A program made the translations under genes and the position numbers. The notes under the pieces were generated by a model, which saw nothing but the letters and a program-made list of their open reading frames with translations, did not search any database and had not been told where the DNA came from. DNA of 37,051 nucleotides from Oscillospiraceae bacterium (lineage in GTDB: Bacteria > Bacillota > Clostridia > Oscillospirales > Ruminococcaceae). The stretch spans positions 1-37,051 of the forward strand of contig JAFLUF010000013.1 of assembly GCA_022508925.1 (NCBI GenBank), read 5' to 3'. This document shows positions 22,236-29,971 of this stretch, one piece after another (the stretch's first letter is position 1; each line of letters begins with the position of its first letter).

Positions 22236-22829
22236 ATGATCTACAGTGTGCGCGGAAAGCTTGCGGCTATGGAGCCGGGACTTGCGGTCGTGGAATGCGC
22301 GGGAGTGGGCTATGCATGCAGAACGTCCTCCAATACGCTTTCGCAGATACGGGACAAAAGCGAGGTGTTTTTGTATACCTATCTGCACATAACCGAAAAC
22401 GCGGTCGATTTGTTCGGCTTTGCGGACAGCTCGGAGCTTTCATGCTTTAAACAGCTTATCTCCGTGTCGGGTGTGGGACCGAAAGCCGCGCTTTCAATTC
22501 TCTCGGACATTACGCCGTCAAAGCTTGCGCTTTGTATTGCAACGGGAGACAGCAAGACGCTTACGAGGTCGCCGGGTATCGGCAATAAAATTGCCCAGAA
22601 AATAGTATTTGAGCTTAAAGACAAGATCGCGAAGGAACAGCACTTCTCCTCTGCCGAGCTTCAGAATGTTCCTCAGTTGGGCGGGAATAACGCGTCTGAG
22701 GCAATGGAGGCTCTGGCGGTTTTAGGATTCGCGCCCGCACAGATAAACTCGGCGCTTATGGGAGCGGACCACAACGCTTCGGTCGAGGAGCTTATCAAAT
22801 TCGGACTGAAAAATCTCGCGTCGGGATAA
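22236..22829 (+). CDS. ruvA: Holliday junction DNA helicase subunit RuvA
   Basis: The 197-residue protein forms the tetrameric plate that holds the junction open. The N-terminal OB-fold starts MIYSVRGKLAAMEPGLAVVE. Two helix-hairpin-helix motifs follow: LISVSGVGPKAALSIL and SPGIGNKIAQKIVFELK. The C-terminal domain (ASEAMEALAVLGFAPAQIN) contacts RuvB. Length is normal. GGAG stands just before the ATG. Its partner ruvB is not immediately next but separated by a TPR gene. Confidence 0.97.
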   Translation: MIYSVRGKLAAMEPGLAVVECAGVGYACRTSSNTLSQIRDKSEVFLYTYLHITENAVDLFGFADSSELSCFKQLISVSGVGPKAALSILSDITPSKLALCIATGDSKTLTRSPGIGNKIAQKIVFELKDKIAKEQHFSSAELQNVPQLGGNNASEAMEALAVLGFAPAQINSALMGADHNASVEELIKFGLKNLASG

Positions 22830-22878
22830 AACGTATAATCTCAGTTCAAATATTCGTAATCGGAAAGGAGGATTTCCT

Positions 22879-23787
22879 TTGAACAACAAAAATAATCATA
22901 TCAACATTCATTTAGCATCAGCGTTTATGGGTTTTCTGCTTGGAGTTTCGGCAATCACGGCTCTTTCCGGAAACAAAGACCCTGACGGAGTAATATCGTT
23001 GGTTTTTGCTCTGGCAGTAGCGGTATCGGGCTTTTTTTACATTGTCATCATAGTTTTAAAGGAGTTTCTTCTTCCCTACTTAAATCGACGGAGGGCGGCG
23101 ATAAAGGCGCTCGGAAAGGACGGAATAAGGATCCTGCGCCACGACAAGACCGCAAGACTGGCTTATAAGGGTATCTATAATCTTATCAAGGGCGACTATC
23201 CCGACGCGGAGGACTATCTCCAACAGGCTCTGGCAAACTCGGAGGTAAGACAAAACCGGAAATTCTGCATTGAATGGTTAGTAAAGCTTTATGAGATAAC
23301 GGAAAACAACTCCAGGCTCATGTGGTGCTTCAGAAAAGCGGCGGAGTACTCGCCAGACGACGCTGAAGCGCAGTCAAGGCTCGGTCACGCGTATTTTGCC
23401 GAAGGAAATCTCGATAAGGCGAAGTATTTTTTCGAGCAGGCGCTGAGATACGACGCGAACAACGGCTATTCTTATTACAATCTCGTTAAAATTTTCCTCG
23501 TGCGCAAAGACTACGAAAAAGCCCTCGAAACGCTTAAAAACCTGATGAGGATAAACGAAAACCACCCGCTTGCTCATGCGGAATACGCGAATTATTACGC
23601 TATGCGCGGAGAGCGCGAAAACGCGCTTGAAGAATGCAAAAAGGCACAGCTTTGCGGATATAAGGATCCCGACGAGCTTAACCGCCGGATAAACGCGATG
23701 CTGAACTTTGAGGAAACGAAATTCGGCAAAGAGGATCTGCCTTCGCTTTATTACAAAAAGGCTGAAGCCAACAGCGACAAACAATAA
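22879..23787 (+). CDS. TPR-repeat membrane protein between ruvA and ruvB
   Basis: This 302-residue protein starts at a TTG (22879-22881) preceded by AAAGGAGG with seven bases of spacing. Two N-terminal membrane segments are seen: [17 protein letters not shown] (about 14-30) and a longer one at about 39-63. The rest is cytoplasmic or external TPR helix pairs, with signatures such as [20 protein letters not shown] and [23 protein letters not shown] arrays usually scaffold protein complexes. The gene sits in the ruv operon, 49 bases after ruvA and 17 before ruvB, with no terminator. A role in recombination is not implied by sequence alone. Confidence 0.8.
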   Translation: MNNKNNHINIHLASAFMGFLLGVSAITALSGNKDPDGVISLVFALAVAVSGFFYIVIIVLKEFLLPYLNRRRAAIKALGKDGIRILRHDKTARLAYKGIYNLIKGDYPDAEDYLQQALANSEVRQNRKFCIEWLVKLYEITENNSRLMWCFRKAAEYSPDDAEAQSRLGHAYFAEGNLDKAKYFFEQALRYDANNGYSYYNLVKIFLVRKDYEKALETLKNLMRINENHPLAHAEYANYYAMRGERENALEECKKAQLCGYKDPDELNRRINAMLNFEETKFGKEDLPSLYYKKAEANSDKQ

Positions 23788-23804
23788 GTCAAACAGGTGA
23801 GAAA

Positions 23805-24857
23805 ATGCTTGAAATGTCAAATGACGAGTTCGATCTCAGCGAGCGCGTTGTCGAACCGAGAGCCGTTGAAACAGACAGCGACACGGAGCTTACGCTCCGT
23901 CCGAAATCACTGGCGGAATATATCGGTCAGGACAAGGTAAAGGACAATATGTCGGTATATATCGAAGCGGCTAAAAAGCGCGGAGAATGCCTTGACCACG
24001 TGCTTTTGTACGGTCCTCCGGGGCTTGGAAAAACCACGCTTTCATGCATAATCGCAAACGAGATGGGCGTTAATATACGCATTACCTCCGGTCCGGCCAT
24101 AGAAAAGGCGGGAGACTTAGCGGCGCTGCTTACAAATTTACAGCCGAACGATGTGCTGTTTATTGACGAGATTCACCGGCTTTCTCGGCAGGTCGAGGAA
24201 GTCCTCTACCCCGCTATGGAGGACTACGCGCTTGATATAGTAATGGGAAACGGTCCCGCGGCTCGTTCAATAAGAATTGATCTGCCTCATTTTACGCTTA
24301 TAGGGGCAACTACGCGTTCGGGTCAGCTTTCAGCGCCGCTGAGAGACAGGTTCGGCGTTGTTCAGAGACTCGAGCTGTATACCCCCGAGCAGCTTTGCGA
24401 TATTGTTCAGCGCTCGGCGGTAATTTTGGGCATTCCGTGTATGAAGGACGGAGCGCTTGAGATCGCGCGTCGTTCAAGAGGAACTCCGCGTATCGCCAAC
24501 CGTCTGTTAAAACGCGTCCGCGACTTTGCGGAAGTAATAGGTGACGGAAAGATCACGCGGGAAATAGCGGATACGGCGCTTAAAAAATTAGAGGTTGACG
24601 GGCTGGGACTTGACAGTCTTGACAGAAATTTCCTCGAAATGATAATAAAAGGCTACAACGGAGGCCCCGTGGGTCTTTCTACATTGGCCTCGGCGCTTAA
24701 CGAAGAAGCGGTCACTCTCGAGGACGTATGCGAGCCGTATCTTATGCAGCTCGGGTTTGTGGCGAAGACTCCGCGAGGGAGGGTCGCGACCGCCCTTGCT
24801 TATAAGCATCTTGGAATTGCGTATAATGACGCTCAGCAGACATTGGACGATTTGTAA
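23805..24857 (+). CDS. ruvB: Holliday junction branch migration ATPase RuvB
   Basis: The 350-residue AAA+ motor drives branch migration at RuvA-bound junctions. The N-terminal block [18 protein letters not shown] is characteristic. Walker A is [11 protein letters not shown], Walker B is [10 protein letters not shown], and sensor 1 is [19 protein letters not shown], which includes the arginine finger region. The C-terminal winged helix ends [16 protein letters not shown]. The length is typical. The start ATG at 23805 has AGGTGA upstream, and a second Met lies three codons in. DprA follows after 35 bases. Confidence 0.97.
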   Translation: MLEMSNDEFDLSERVVEPRAVETDSDTELTLRPKSLAEYIGQDKVKDNMSVYIEAAKKRGECLDHVLLYGPPGLGKTTLSCIIANEMGVNIRITSGPAIEKAGDLAALLTNLQPNDVLFIDEIHRLSRQVEEVLYPAMEDYALDIVMGNGPAARSIRIDLPHFTLIGATTRSGQLSAPLRDRFGVVQRLELYTPEQLCDIVQRSAVILGIPCMKDGALEIARRSRGTPRIANRLLKRVRDFAEVIGDGKITREIADTALKKLEVDGLGLDSLDRNFLEMIIKGYNGGPVGLSTLASALNEEAVTLEDVCEPYLMQLGFVAKTPRGRVATALAYKHLGIAYNDAQQTLDDL

Positions 24858-24892
24858 TACAGCGGGGTGATCTTACGAAAAGCTCCAAAGAG

Positions 24893-25786
24893 GTGTGGAT
24901 ATGGCTGCTGCTTGTAATGCAGCCATACAACCGCAGGACTGTTGAAATTCTCGAGCATTTTGACTATAACGCCGAAAAAGCCGCCGCGGCAATCCGCGAC
25001 GGCAAGGTTTTATTGTCCGATGAGGAAAAGCTTCGTGCTAAGAATATCCGAAACGGCACTGTAAGAGAAGTCATAAAACAGTGTTATGACAACGGAATAA
25101 GAATAATAACACTTGACGACGATGAATATCCCGCGCTTCTGAAAAACATCGACAACCCGCCTATCGTGCTGTTCTGCGCGGGAAATCTCAAAAATCTTGA
25201 CGGAACGCTTTCGGTTTCGGCGGTCGGCACAAGAAATCCTTCAAGCTATGGGATATCTGTCACAAAGCATATTATTGCTCCGCTTGTAAAAGTCGGCGCG
25301 GTTATTGTAAGCGGGCTTGCGGTAGGAATTGACGCGCAGGCGCACATATCCTGCGTAGAAAACGGCGGACGCACTGTCGGAGTTTTAGGCTGCGGAATAT
25401 TAGTGGACTACCCTGCCCAAAACGCTCAGCTCAAACGGGAAATAGTTCAGAACGGCGGCGCGGTAATAAGCGAGCTGCTTCCGTTTGCAAACACATTTCC
25501 CGAGTATTATCAGTATCGAAACCGAATTATTTCGGGCTTGTCTCTCGCTACGCTTGTTATTGAGGCAGGCGAAAAAAGCGGAGCGCTTATCACCGCGAAT
25601 CATGCCTGCGAGCAAGGCAGAGAGGTGTTTTTCGTTCCGCCGCACAATATTTTGTCGTCCCGCTTTATGGGAGTCGCATCTCTCGGAAGAGACGGCGCCG
25701 TTCCTGTTTACAGCTATCTTGACATTCTTTACACGCTGTTTAATACGGCTGATCTGGACAAGTTTATAAAACGCGGGCTGACGTAG
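24893..25786 (+). CDS. dprA: DNA-processing protein DprA (Smf), short form
   Basis: DprA binds incoming single-stranded DNA during transformation and loads RecA. The Rossmann core is clear: VSAVGTRNPSSYG, VSGLAVGIDAQAH, GVLGCGILVDYPAQN and PEYYQYRNRIISGLS. The N-terminal helical region is present in part (WIWLLLVMQPYNRRTV). The protein ends soon after the core, at residue 297, so the C-terminal winged-helix domain found in many DprA proteins is absent. The GTG at 24893 is the only standard start in frame after the ruvB stop, and it lacks a well-placed ribosome site. The ribosome-site-like GGGGTGA at 24864-24870 suggests translation may begin slightly upstream at a non-standard codon. Confidence 0.88.
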   Translation: MWIWLLLVMQPYNRRTVEILEHFDYNAEKAAAAIRDGKVLLSDEEKLRAKNIRNGTVREVIKQCYDNGIRIITLDDDEYPALLKNIDNPPIVLFCAGNLKNLDGTLSVSAVGTRNPSSYGISVTKHIIAPLVKVGAVIVSGLAVGIDAQAHISCVENGGRTVGVLGCGILVDYPAQNAQLKREIVQNGGAVISELLPFANTFPEYYQYRNRIISGLSLATLVIEAGEKSGALITANHACEQGREVFFVPPHNILSSRFMGVASLGRDGAVPVYSYLDILYTLFNTADLDKFIKRGLT

Positions 25787-25792
25787 TTCATT

Positions 25793-26227
25793 TCAACAGC
25801 TAACTTTTCGGATCATATCCTTTAGCTGTTCATCGTTAAAATAATCGTACCCAACGGCAAACAAACCTTCCGCCAGGATATCCAGAACATTCTTATAGTT
25901 ATTTTCATCAAATACAGCTTTCTTAGCATAACGCGCCATTGTATCAATAAGCTGATATTTAAGTCCGGAGGTCTCGGGCTTAAGCTCGTCCAGATCATAA
26001 TCGAAGGTTTTTCCGCAGGGGTTCTGACAGGTGCTGCAATCGGGTACAGCCCTTTGCTTTGCCGAACGGACGGCTTCAATATCCCCCGAAGTCGGCGCGG
26101 CTATTGCTTTTAATCCGCGGATAACAGAATTAAGCGCGGAAAAATCGGAATTTGTTTCATCGAGACTTCTCGCAAGCCCGACCAGCGCTCCTATAAGCTC
26201 TTTTTGCATAGCTGTGTAGTTTTCCAT
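25793..26227 (-). CDS. Small Cys-motif protein paired with a ferredoxin (unknown function)
   Basis: I do not firmly recognise this 144-residue protein. It is helical and has one Cys cluster, DCSTCQNPCGKTFDYDLDEL (about residues 63-82), with spacing C-x2-C-x3-C, then a long helical C-terminal region. The CxxCxxxCGK arrangement is reminiscent of the N-terminus of hybrid-cluster (hydroxylamine reductase) proteins, but the rest of such an enzyme is missing. An iron-sulfur or metal site is likely. The gene follows the ferredoxin-like gene after four bases and so is very probably co-transcribed and functionally linked. It converges on dprA with only six bases between stops. Function unknown. Confidence 0.7.
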   Translation of the reverse strand: MENYTAMQKELIGALVGLARSLDETNSDFSALNSVIRGLKAIAAPTSGDIEAVRSAKQRAVPDCSTCQNPCGKTFDYDLDELKPETSGLKYQLIDTMARYAKKAVFDENNYKNVLDILAEGLFAVGYDYFNDEQLKDMIRKVSC

Positions 26228-26231
26228 GGCA

Positions 26232-26852
26232 TTATTCCTTCTGTATGATCTTTCCGTCGGTTGAAATTACCGTAACCGCTACGGGAAGCGTTTTACCGCT
26301 CATAAACACAGCTTTTTTCAGCGCAAGCTCCAGACCTCTGCAGCAAGGGACTTCCATTCTGACAACGGTGATCTCCTTTATATCGTTATTTTTGATAATA
26401 AGTGCGAGCTTTTCGGAATAATCAACAGCGTCAAGCTTGGGACAGCCGACAAGAACGATATGCTCATTTATAAATTCCCCATATATATTCGCATACTTAA
26501 ACGCCGTGCAATCCGCGGCAACAAGCAGTCTTGCGCCGTTATAATATGGCGCTGTCTCCGGCATGAGCTTTATCTGAACAGGAAACTGCGAAAACGTGCT
26601 GTTTGAGACAACTCTTTGTTGCTTATGGAGCTGTACGGCTTCTTCGTTATAGGCTGCCGCTTCCCTCTCCTCAAAGCTGATGGCGCCCGCGGGGCATGCC
26701 GGCAGGCAATCTCCGAAGCCGTCGCAATAATCGTCGCGCGTAAGTCTTGCCTTTCCGTCTATGATATCAATAGCTCCCTCGTGGCAGGCTTCTTTGCAAA
26801 GTCCGCAGCCATTGCATTTTTCTTCGTCAATATGAATAATTCTTCTTACCAT
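26232..26852 (-). CDS. 4Fe-4S ferredoxin-like protein with a C-terminal Cys domain
   Basis: This 206-residue protein has a bacterial ferredoxin module at residues 1-60. The first cluster motif is CNGCGLCKEAC. The second is CDGFGDCLPACP, where the second Cys is replaced by Phe, so only three cluster ligands are visible and a 3Fe-4S or degenerate site is possible. A separate C-terminal domain (about 85-206) contains AADCTAF, VGCPKLDAVDYSEKL and RMEVPCCRGLELAL, conserved Cys-containing blocks seen in many anaerobe proteins. The overall family is common in anaerobic Firmicutes, but I know no proven role. It probably carries electrons or senses redox state. It is divergent from nrdD and leads a two-gene operon. 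Confidence 0.8.
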   Translation of the reverse strand: MVRRIIHIDEEKCNGCGLCKEACHEGAIDIIDGKARLTRDDYCDGFGDCLPACPAGAISFEEREAAAYNEEAVQLHKQQRVVSNSTFSQFPVQIKLMPETAPYYNGARLLVAADCTAFKYANIYGEFINEHIVLVGCPKLDAVDYSEKLALIIKNNDIKEITVVRMEVPCCRGLELALKKAVFMSGKTLPVAVTVISTDGKIIQKE

Positions 26853-26963
26853 TTTTTACCTCTTTATGTATCTGATTTTTCGCTCCGTCATAATACAATT
26901 GTACAATATTTCCTTATAAAAATCAAGAGAAAAAATTTTCATAAATATATTTTGAAAAATATA

Positions 26964-26992
26964 TTGACAAATACATACAAATACTATATAAT
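26964..26992 (+). promoter_or_regulatory. Sigma-A type promoter of nrdD
   Basis: TTGACA (26964-26969) and TATAAT (26987-26992) with a 17-base spacer, 88 bases before the ATG. Confidence 0.8.
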
Positions 26993-26996
26993 AAGC
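26981..26996. promoter_or_regulatory. Upstream NrdR-box candidate overlapping the -10
   Basis: ATACTATATAATAAGC agrees with the recalled NrdR consensus ACACwATATATwGTGT at 11 of 16 positions, nine of the first ten. It overlaps the -10 box and lies exactly 31 bases from the second box, the spacing expected of paired NrdR boxes. Confidence 0.5.
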
Positions 26997-27011
26997 ATAT
27001 GCACGATTTTT

Positions 27012-27027
27012 CTACAAGATATTGTGT
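27012..27027. promoter_or_regulatory. Downstream NrdR-box candidate
   Basis: CTACAAGATATTGTGT agrees with the recalled NrdR consensus at 13 of 16 positions by hand count, with the whole right half intact. It lies about 13 bases past the expected transcript start of nrdD. Confidence 0.6.
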
Positions 27028-27080
27028 CAAAACATCAGACTTAAAACCTTGAAGTGGTCTGTCAAAGGAGATTATCGGTA

Positions 27081-29336
27081 ATGGCAATGATAACAATGAT
27101 CAAAAAGCGCGACGGACGCGAGGCGCCGTTTAACATTGAGAAGATCGCAAGGGCTATCTATAAGGCAGCGCAGTCAGTAGGCGGACGCGATTATCAGGAG
27201 GCAATGGAGCTTGCGGACAAGGTCTGCCAACAGCTTTCGGAAAGCATTATCGGCCGTAATCCCTCCGTTGAGGAAGTACAGGATATGGTGGAAAAGGTAC
27301 TTATCGAAACGGGTCATGCAAAGACCGCAAAGGCGTTTATTCTTTACCGCGCGGAACGTACAAGGGCGCGCGATATGAATACACAACTGATGAAGACCTA
27401 TGAGAACCTTACCTTTAAATCGGCGGGCGATTTTGACCTGAAGCGTGAAAACGCCAATATCGACGGCGATACGGCTATGGGTACGATGCTTAAGTACGGA
27501 AGCGAAGGCGCAAAGCAGTTCAACGAGCTGTATGTTCTTGACGCGGCGCATTCCGAAGCGCATATCAGCGGCGATATCCACATTCACGATCTGGATTTTC
27601 TGACGCTTACGACTACCTGCTGTCAGATAGACCTGCAAAAGCTGTTTCACAACGGATTTTCCACGGGACACGGTTTTCTGCGTGAACCGAATGATATTTC
27701 AAGCTACGCGGCGCTTGCGTGTATTGCCATTCAATCCAACCAGAACGACCAGCACGGCGGTCAGAGCGTGCCGAATTTTGACTACGCGATGGCTGACGGC
27801 GTAAGAAAGACTTTCCGCAGACTTTATACCGCGAATCTTGCCAAGGGAATAATGTATACCTACGGCGGGGATTATAAGGAGATTGTTGAAAAGCTCAAGG
27901 ACACCGCAAAGAAGATCCTTGATGAGACGGGGCTTTACCCCAGACTTAAAAACAACGACGACTACAAATCCAAGGAATGGGAACTGATAGCCTCCGAGTA
28001 CGGCGATCAATTTTCGGCGCTTCAAGATGACGCGGAGTGGCTTGCGGAAATGGAAACCGACAGAGCGACATTTCAGGCAATGGAGGCTCTTGTCCACAAC
28101 CTTAATACCATGAACTCCCGCGCGGGCGCGCAGAATCCGTTTTCGTCCATAAACTATGGCACGGACACTTCGCCCGAGGGCAGAATGATAACGAAAAACG
28201 TTCTGCTTGCCGAGGAGGAGGGTCTCGGAAACGGCGAGACGCCCATTTTCCCTATCCATATCTTCAAGGTAAAAGAGGGCATAAACTTCAACGAGGGCGA
28301 GCCGAACTACGATCTGTTCAAGCTTGCCATACGCGTTTCGGCAAAGAGAATGTTCCCCAACTTCAGCTTTATCGACGCACCGTTCAATCTTCAGTACTAC
28401 AAAGAGGGCGACTGCAATACCGAGATCGCCTACATGGGCTGCAGAACAAGAGTAATCGGAAACAATCACGACAAGTCTCGCGAGATAGTTACCGGACGCG
28501 GAAATCTGTCGTTTACCACTATCAATCTGCCGAGACTCGGAATAGAGGCGCGCGGAGATATAAACAGGTTTTACAAAAACCTCGACGATATGATGGATAT
28601 GGTATTTGACCAGCTTTATAAAAGGCTTTCCATACAGTCCAAAAAGCGCGTCAAAAACTATCCGTTCCTTATGGGACAGGGTGTCTGGATAGACAGCGAG
28701 ACCCTTTCGGAAACCGACGAGGTCGGCGAAGTCTTAAAGCACGGAAGCCTTTCCACGGGATTTATCGGGCTTGCGGAGACGCTTGTGGCGCTTACGGGAA
28801 AACATCACGGCGAAAGCGAAGAGTCGCAGAAGCTCGGACTTGAGATAATAACGCATATGCGCGAAAAAGCCGACAGAAAGAGCAAGGAAACCGGACTTAA
28901 CTTTACGCTTCTCGCTACGCCCGCTGAGGGCCTTTCGGGACGCTTTATCGCGATCGACAAAAAGCGATACGGCATAATTCCGGGAATTACAGACAAGGAT
29001 TTTTATACAAACTCGTTCCATGTTCCGGTTTATTACAATACCAGCGCGTTTAAGAAGATAAGGCTCGAGGCTCCATATCACGCGCTTACAAACGGCGGAC
29101 ACATAAGCTATGTCGAGCTTGACGGAGACCCGCTGAAAAACCTTGATGCGTTTGAAAAGGTCGTAAGCTTTATGAAGGAACAGGGCATCGGCTACGGAGC
29201 GATAAATCACCCTATCGACCGCGACCCGTGCTGCGGATTTACGGGAATTATCGACGACGAATGCCCGAACTGCCACCGCAAGGACAGCGAGGTAGTTATA
29301 GACCGAGTTGAACGTCCGAAAAGATTTATGCTTTGA
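27081..29336 (+). CDS. nrdD: Anaerobic (class III) ribonucleotide reductase NrdD, lacking the glycyl-radical end
   Basis: The 751-residue enzyme makes deoxyribonucleotides without oxygen. The start ATG at 27081 has AAAGGAG about ten bases upstream. Residues 1-90 form an ATP-cone allosteric domain (MITMIKKRDGREAPFNIEKI). The barrel carries typical blocks such as TTCCQIDLQKLFHNGF, HGGQSVPNFDYAMADG and FPNFSFIDAPFN. The zinc-site Cys residues are present near the end in DPCCGFTGIIDDECPNC. The protein then stops after IDRVERPKRFML, at the point where relatives continue with the R-x-x-GYL glycyl-radical motif and about 20-30 more residues. No such motif is in any frame downstream. Without the radical Gly it should be inactive alone, unless a separate protein supplies it. 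nrdG follows. Confidence 0.85.
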   Translation: MAMITMIKKRDGREAPFNIEKIARAIYKAAQSVGGRDYQEAMELADKVCQQLSESIIGRNPSVEEVQDMVEKVLIETGHAKTAKAFILYRAERTRARDMNTQLMKTYENLTFKSAGDFDLKRENANIDGDTAMGTMLKYGSEGAKQFNELYVLDAAHSEAHISGDIHIHDLDFLTLTTTCCQIDLQKLFHNGFSTGHGFLREPNDISSYAALACIAIQSNQNDQHGGQSVPNFDYAMADGVRKTFRRLYTANLAKGIMYTYGGDYKEIVEKLKDTAKKILDETGLYPRLKNNDDYKSKEWELIASEYGDQFSALQDDAEWLAEMETDRATFQAMEALVHNLNTMNSRAGAQNPFSSINYGTDTSPEGRMITKNVLLAEEEGLGNGETPIFPIHIFKVKEGINFNEGEPNYDLFKLAIRVSAKRMFPNFSFIDAPFNLQYYKEGDCNTEIAYMGCRTRVIGNNHDKSREIVTGRGNLSFTTINLPRLGIEARGDINRFYKNLDDMMDMVFDQLYKRLSIQSKKRVKNYPFLMGQGVWIDSETLSETDEVGEVLKHGSLSTGFIGLAETLVALTGKHHGESEESQKLGLEIITHMREKADRKSKETGLNFTLLATPAEGLSGRFIAIDKKRYGIIPGITDKDFYTNSFHVPVYYNTSAFKKIRLEAPYHALTNGGHISYVELDGDPLKNLDAFEKVVSFMKEQGIGYGAINHPIDRDPCCGFTGIIDDECPNCHRKDSEVVIDRVERPKRFML

Positions 29337-29355
29337 TTTGTGTAATTTTAAAAGC

Positions 29356-29389
29356 TTTAAGGCAATGCCGTACGCGGTGTTGCCTTAAA
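29356..29389 (+). other. Hairpin in the nrdD-nrdG gap
   Basis: TTTAAGGCAA (29356-29365) pairs with TTGCCTTAAA (29380-29389), with an inner CCG/CGG pair around TACG. It is not followed by a strong T-run, so it is more likely a processing or attenuation structure than a terminator. The same gap holds a smaller TATTCC/GGAATA hairpin just ahead of the nrdG ribosome site. Confidence 0.6.
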
Positions 29390-29454
29390 TGCCGTTTTAC
29401 CGCGTGAATCGGTTTTCGCGGATATTCCGTTTGTGGGAATAATGCGGAGGAATT

Positions 29455-29958
29455 ATGGAAATAAGAATTGCTGGAACGGTAAGCGAGTCGATCGTAGACG
29501 GTCCCGGGATAAGGTACGTTGTGTTTACTCAGGGCTGTCCGCATAGGTGTGAGGGCTGTCAGAATCCCGAAACACACGATTTTTCCGGAGGAAAGACCGT
29601 TGACACAGATGAGCTTTATACAAGATGTGTTGATGACCCGCTTCATGACGGCGTTACGTTTTCGGGCGGAGAACCGTTTTGTCAGGCAGAGGCTTTATAC
29701 GAGCTTGGAGCGAAGCTGAAAAAGCACGGACTTCATCTTATGTGCTACAGCGGATGGACGTTTGAGGAGCTGCTGAAAAAAGCTGAAGACGAGGAGTTCG
29801 TCAAAAAGCTCTTGTCTATCACGGATATTTTAGCTGACGGTAAATTTATGCCGGAAAAGCGCTCGCTTTCACTTAAATTCAGGGGCAGTGAGAATCAGAG
29901 GCTTATTGACGTACAGCATAGCCTGAAAAAAGGCTGTGCCGTGCTTGAAGATTTATAG
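29455..29958 (+). CDS. nrdG: Anaerobic ribonucleotide reductase activating enzyme NrdG
   Basis: This 167-residue radical SAM activase generates the glycyl radical on NrdD, using S-adenosylmethionine and a 4Fe-4S cluster. The cluster motif is CPHRCEGC (C-x3-C-x2-C) within VVFTQGCPHRCEGCQNP. The SAM-binding glycines appear in VTFSGGEPF, and GWTFEELL and ILADGKF are typical of NrdG. The N-terminal SESIVDGPGIRY is the standard opening. Length is normal and all key residues are present. The start has GGAGG four bases upstream. It lies 118 bases after the truncated nrdD, a wider gap than usual for this pair. Confidence 0.95.
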   Translation: MEIRIAGTVSESIVDGPGIRYVVFTQGCPHRCEGCQNPETHDFSGGKTVDTDELYTRCVDDPLHDGVTFSGGEPFCQAEALYELGAKLKKHGLHLMCYSGWTFEELLKKAEDEEFVKKLLSITDILADGKFMPEKRSLSLKFRGSENQRLIDVQHSLKKGCAVLEDL

Positions 29959-29971
29959 ATTCGGGGTAAAT

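Noticed and set aside
27699-28469. 256-codon reading frame antisense to nrdD
   Set aside because: No domain or start signal; it shadows the conserved NrdD barrel.
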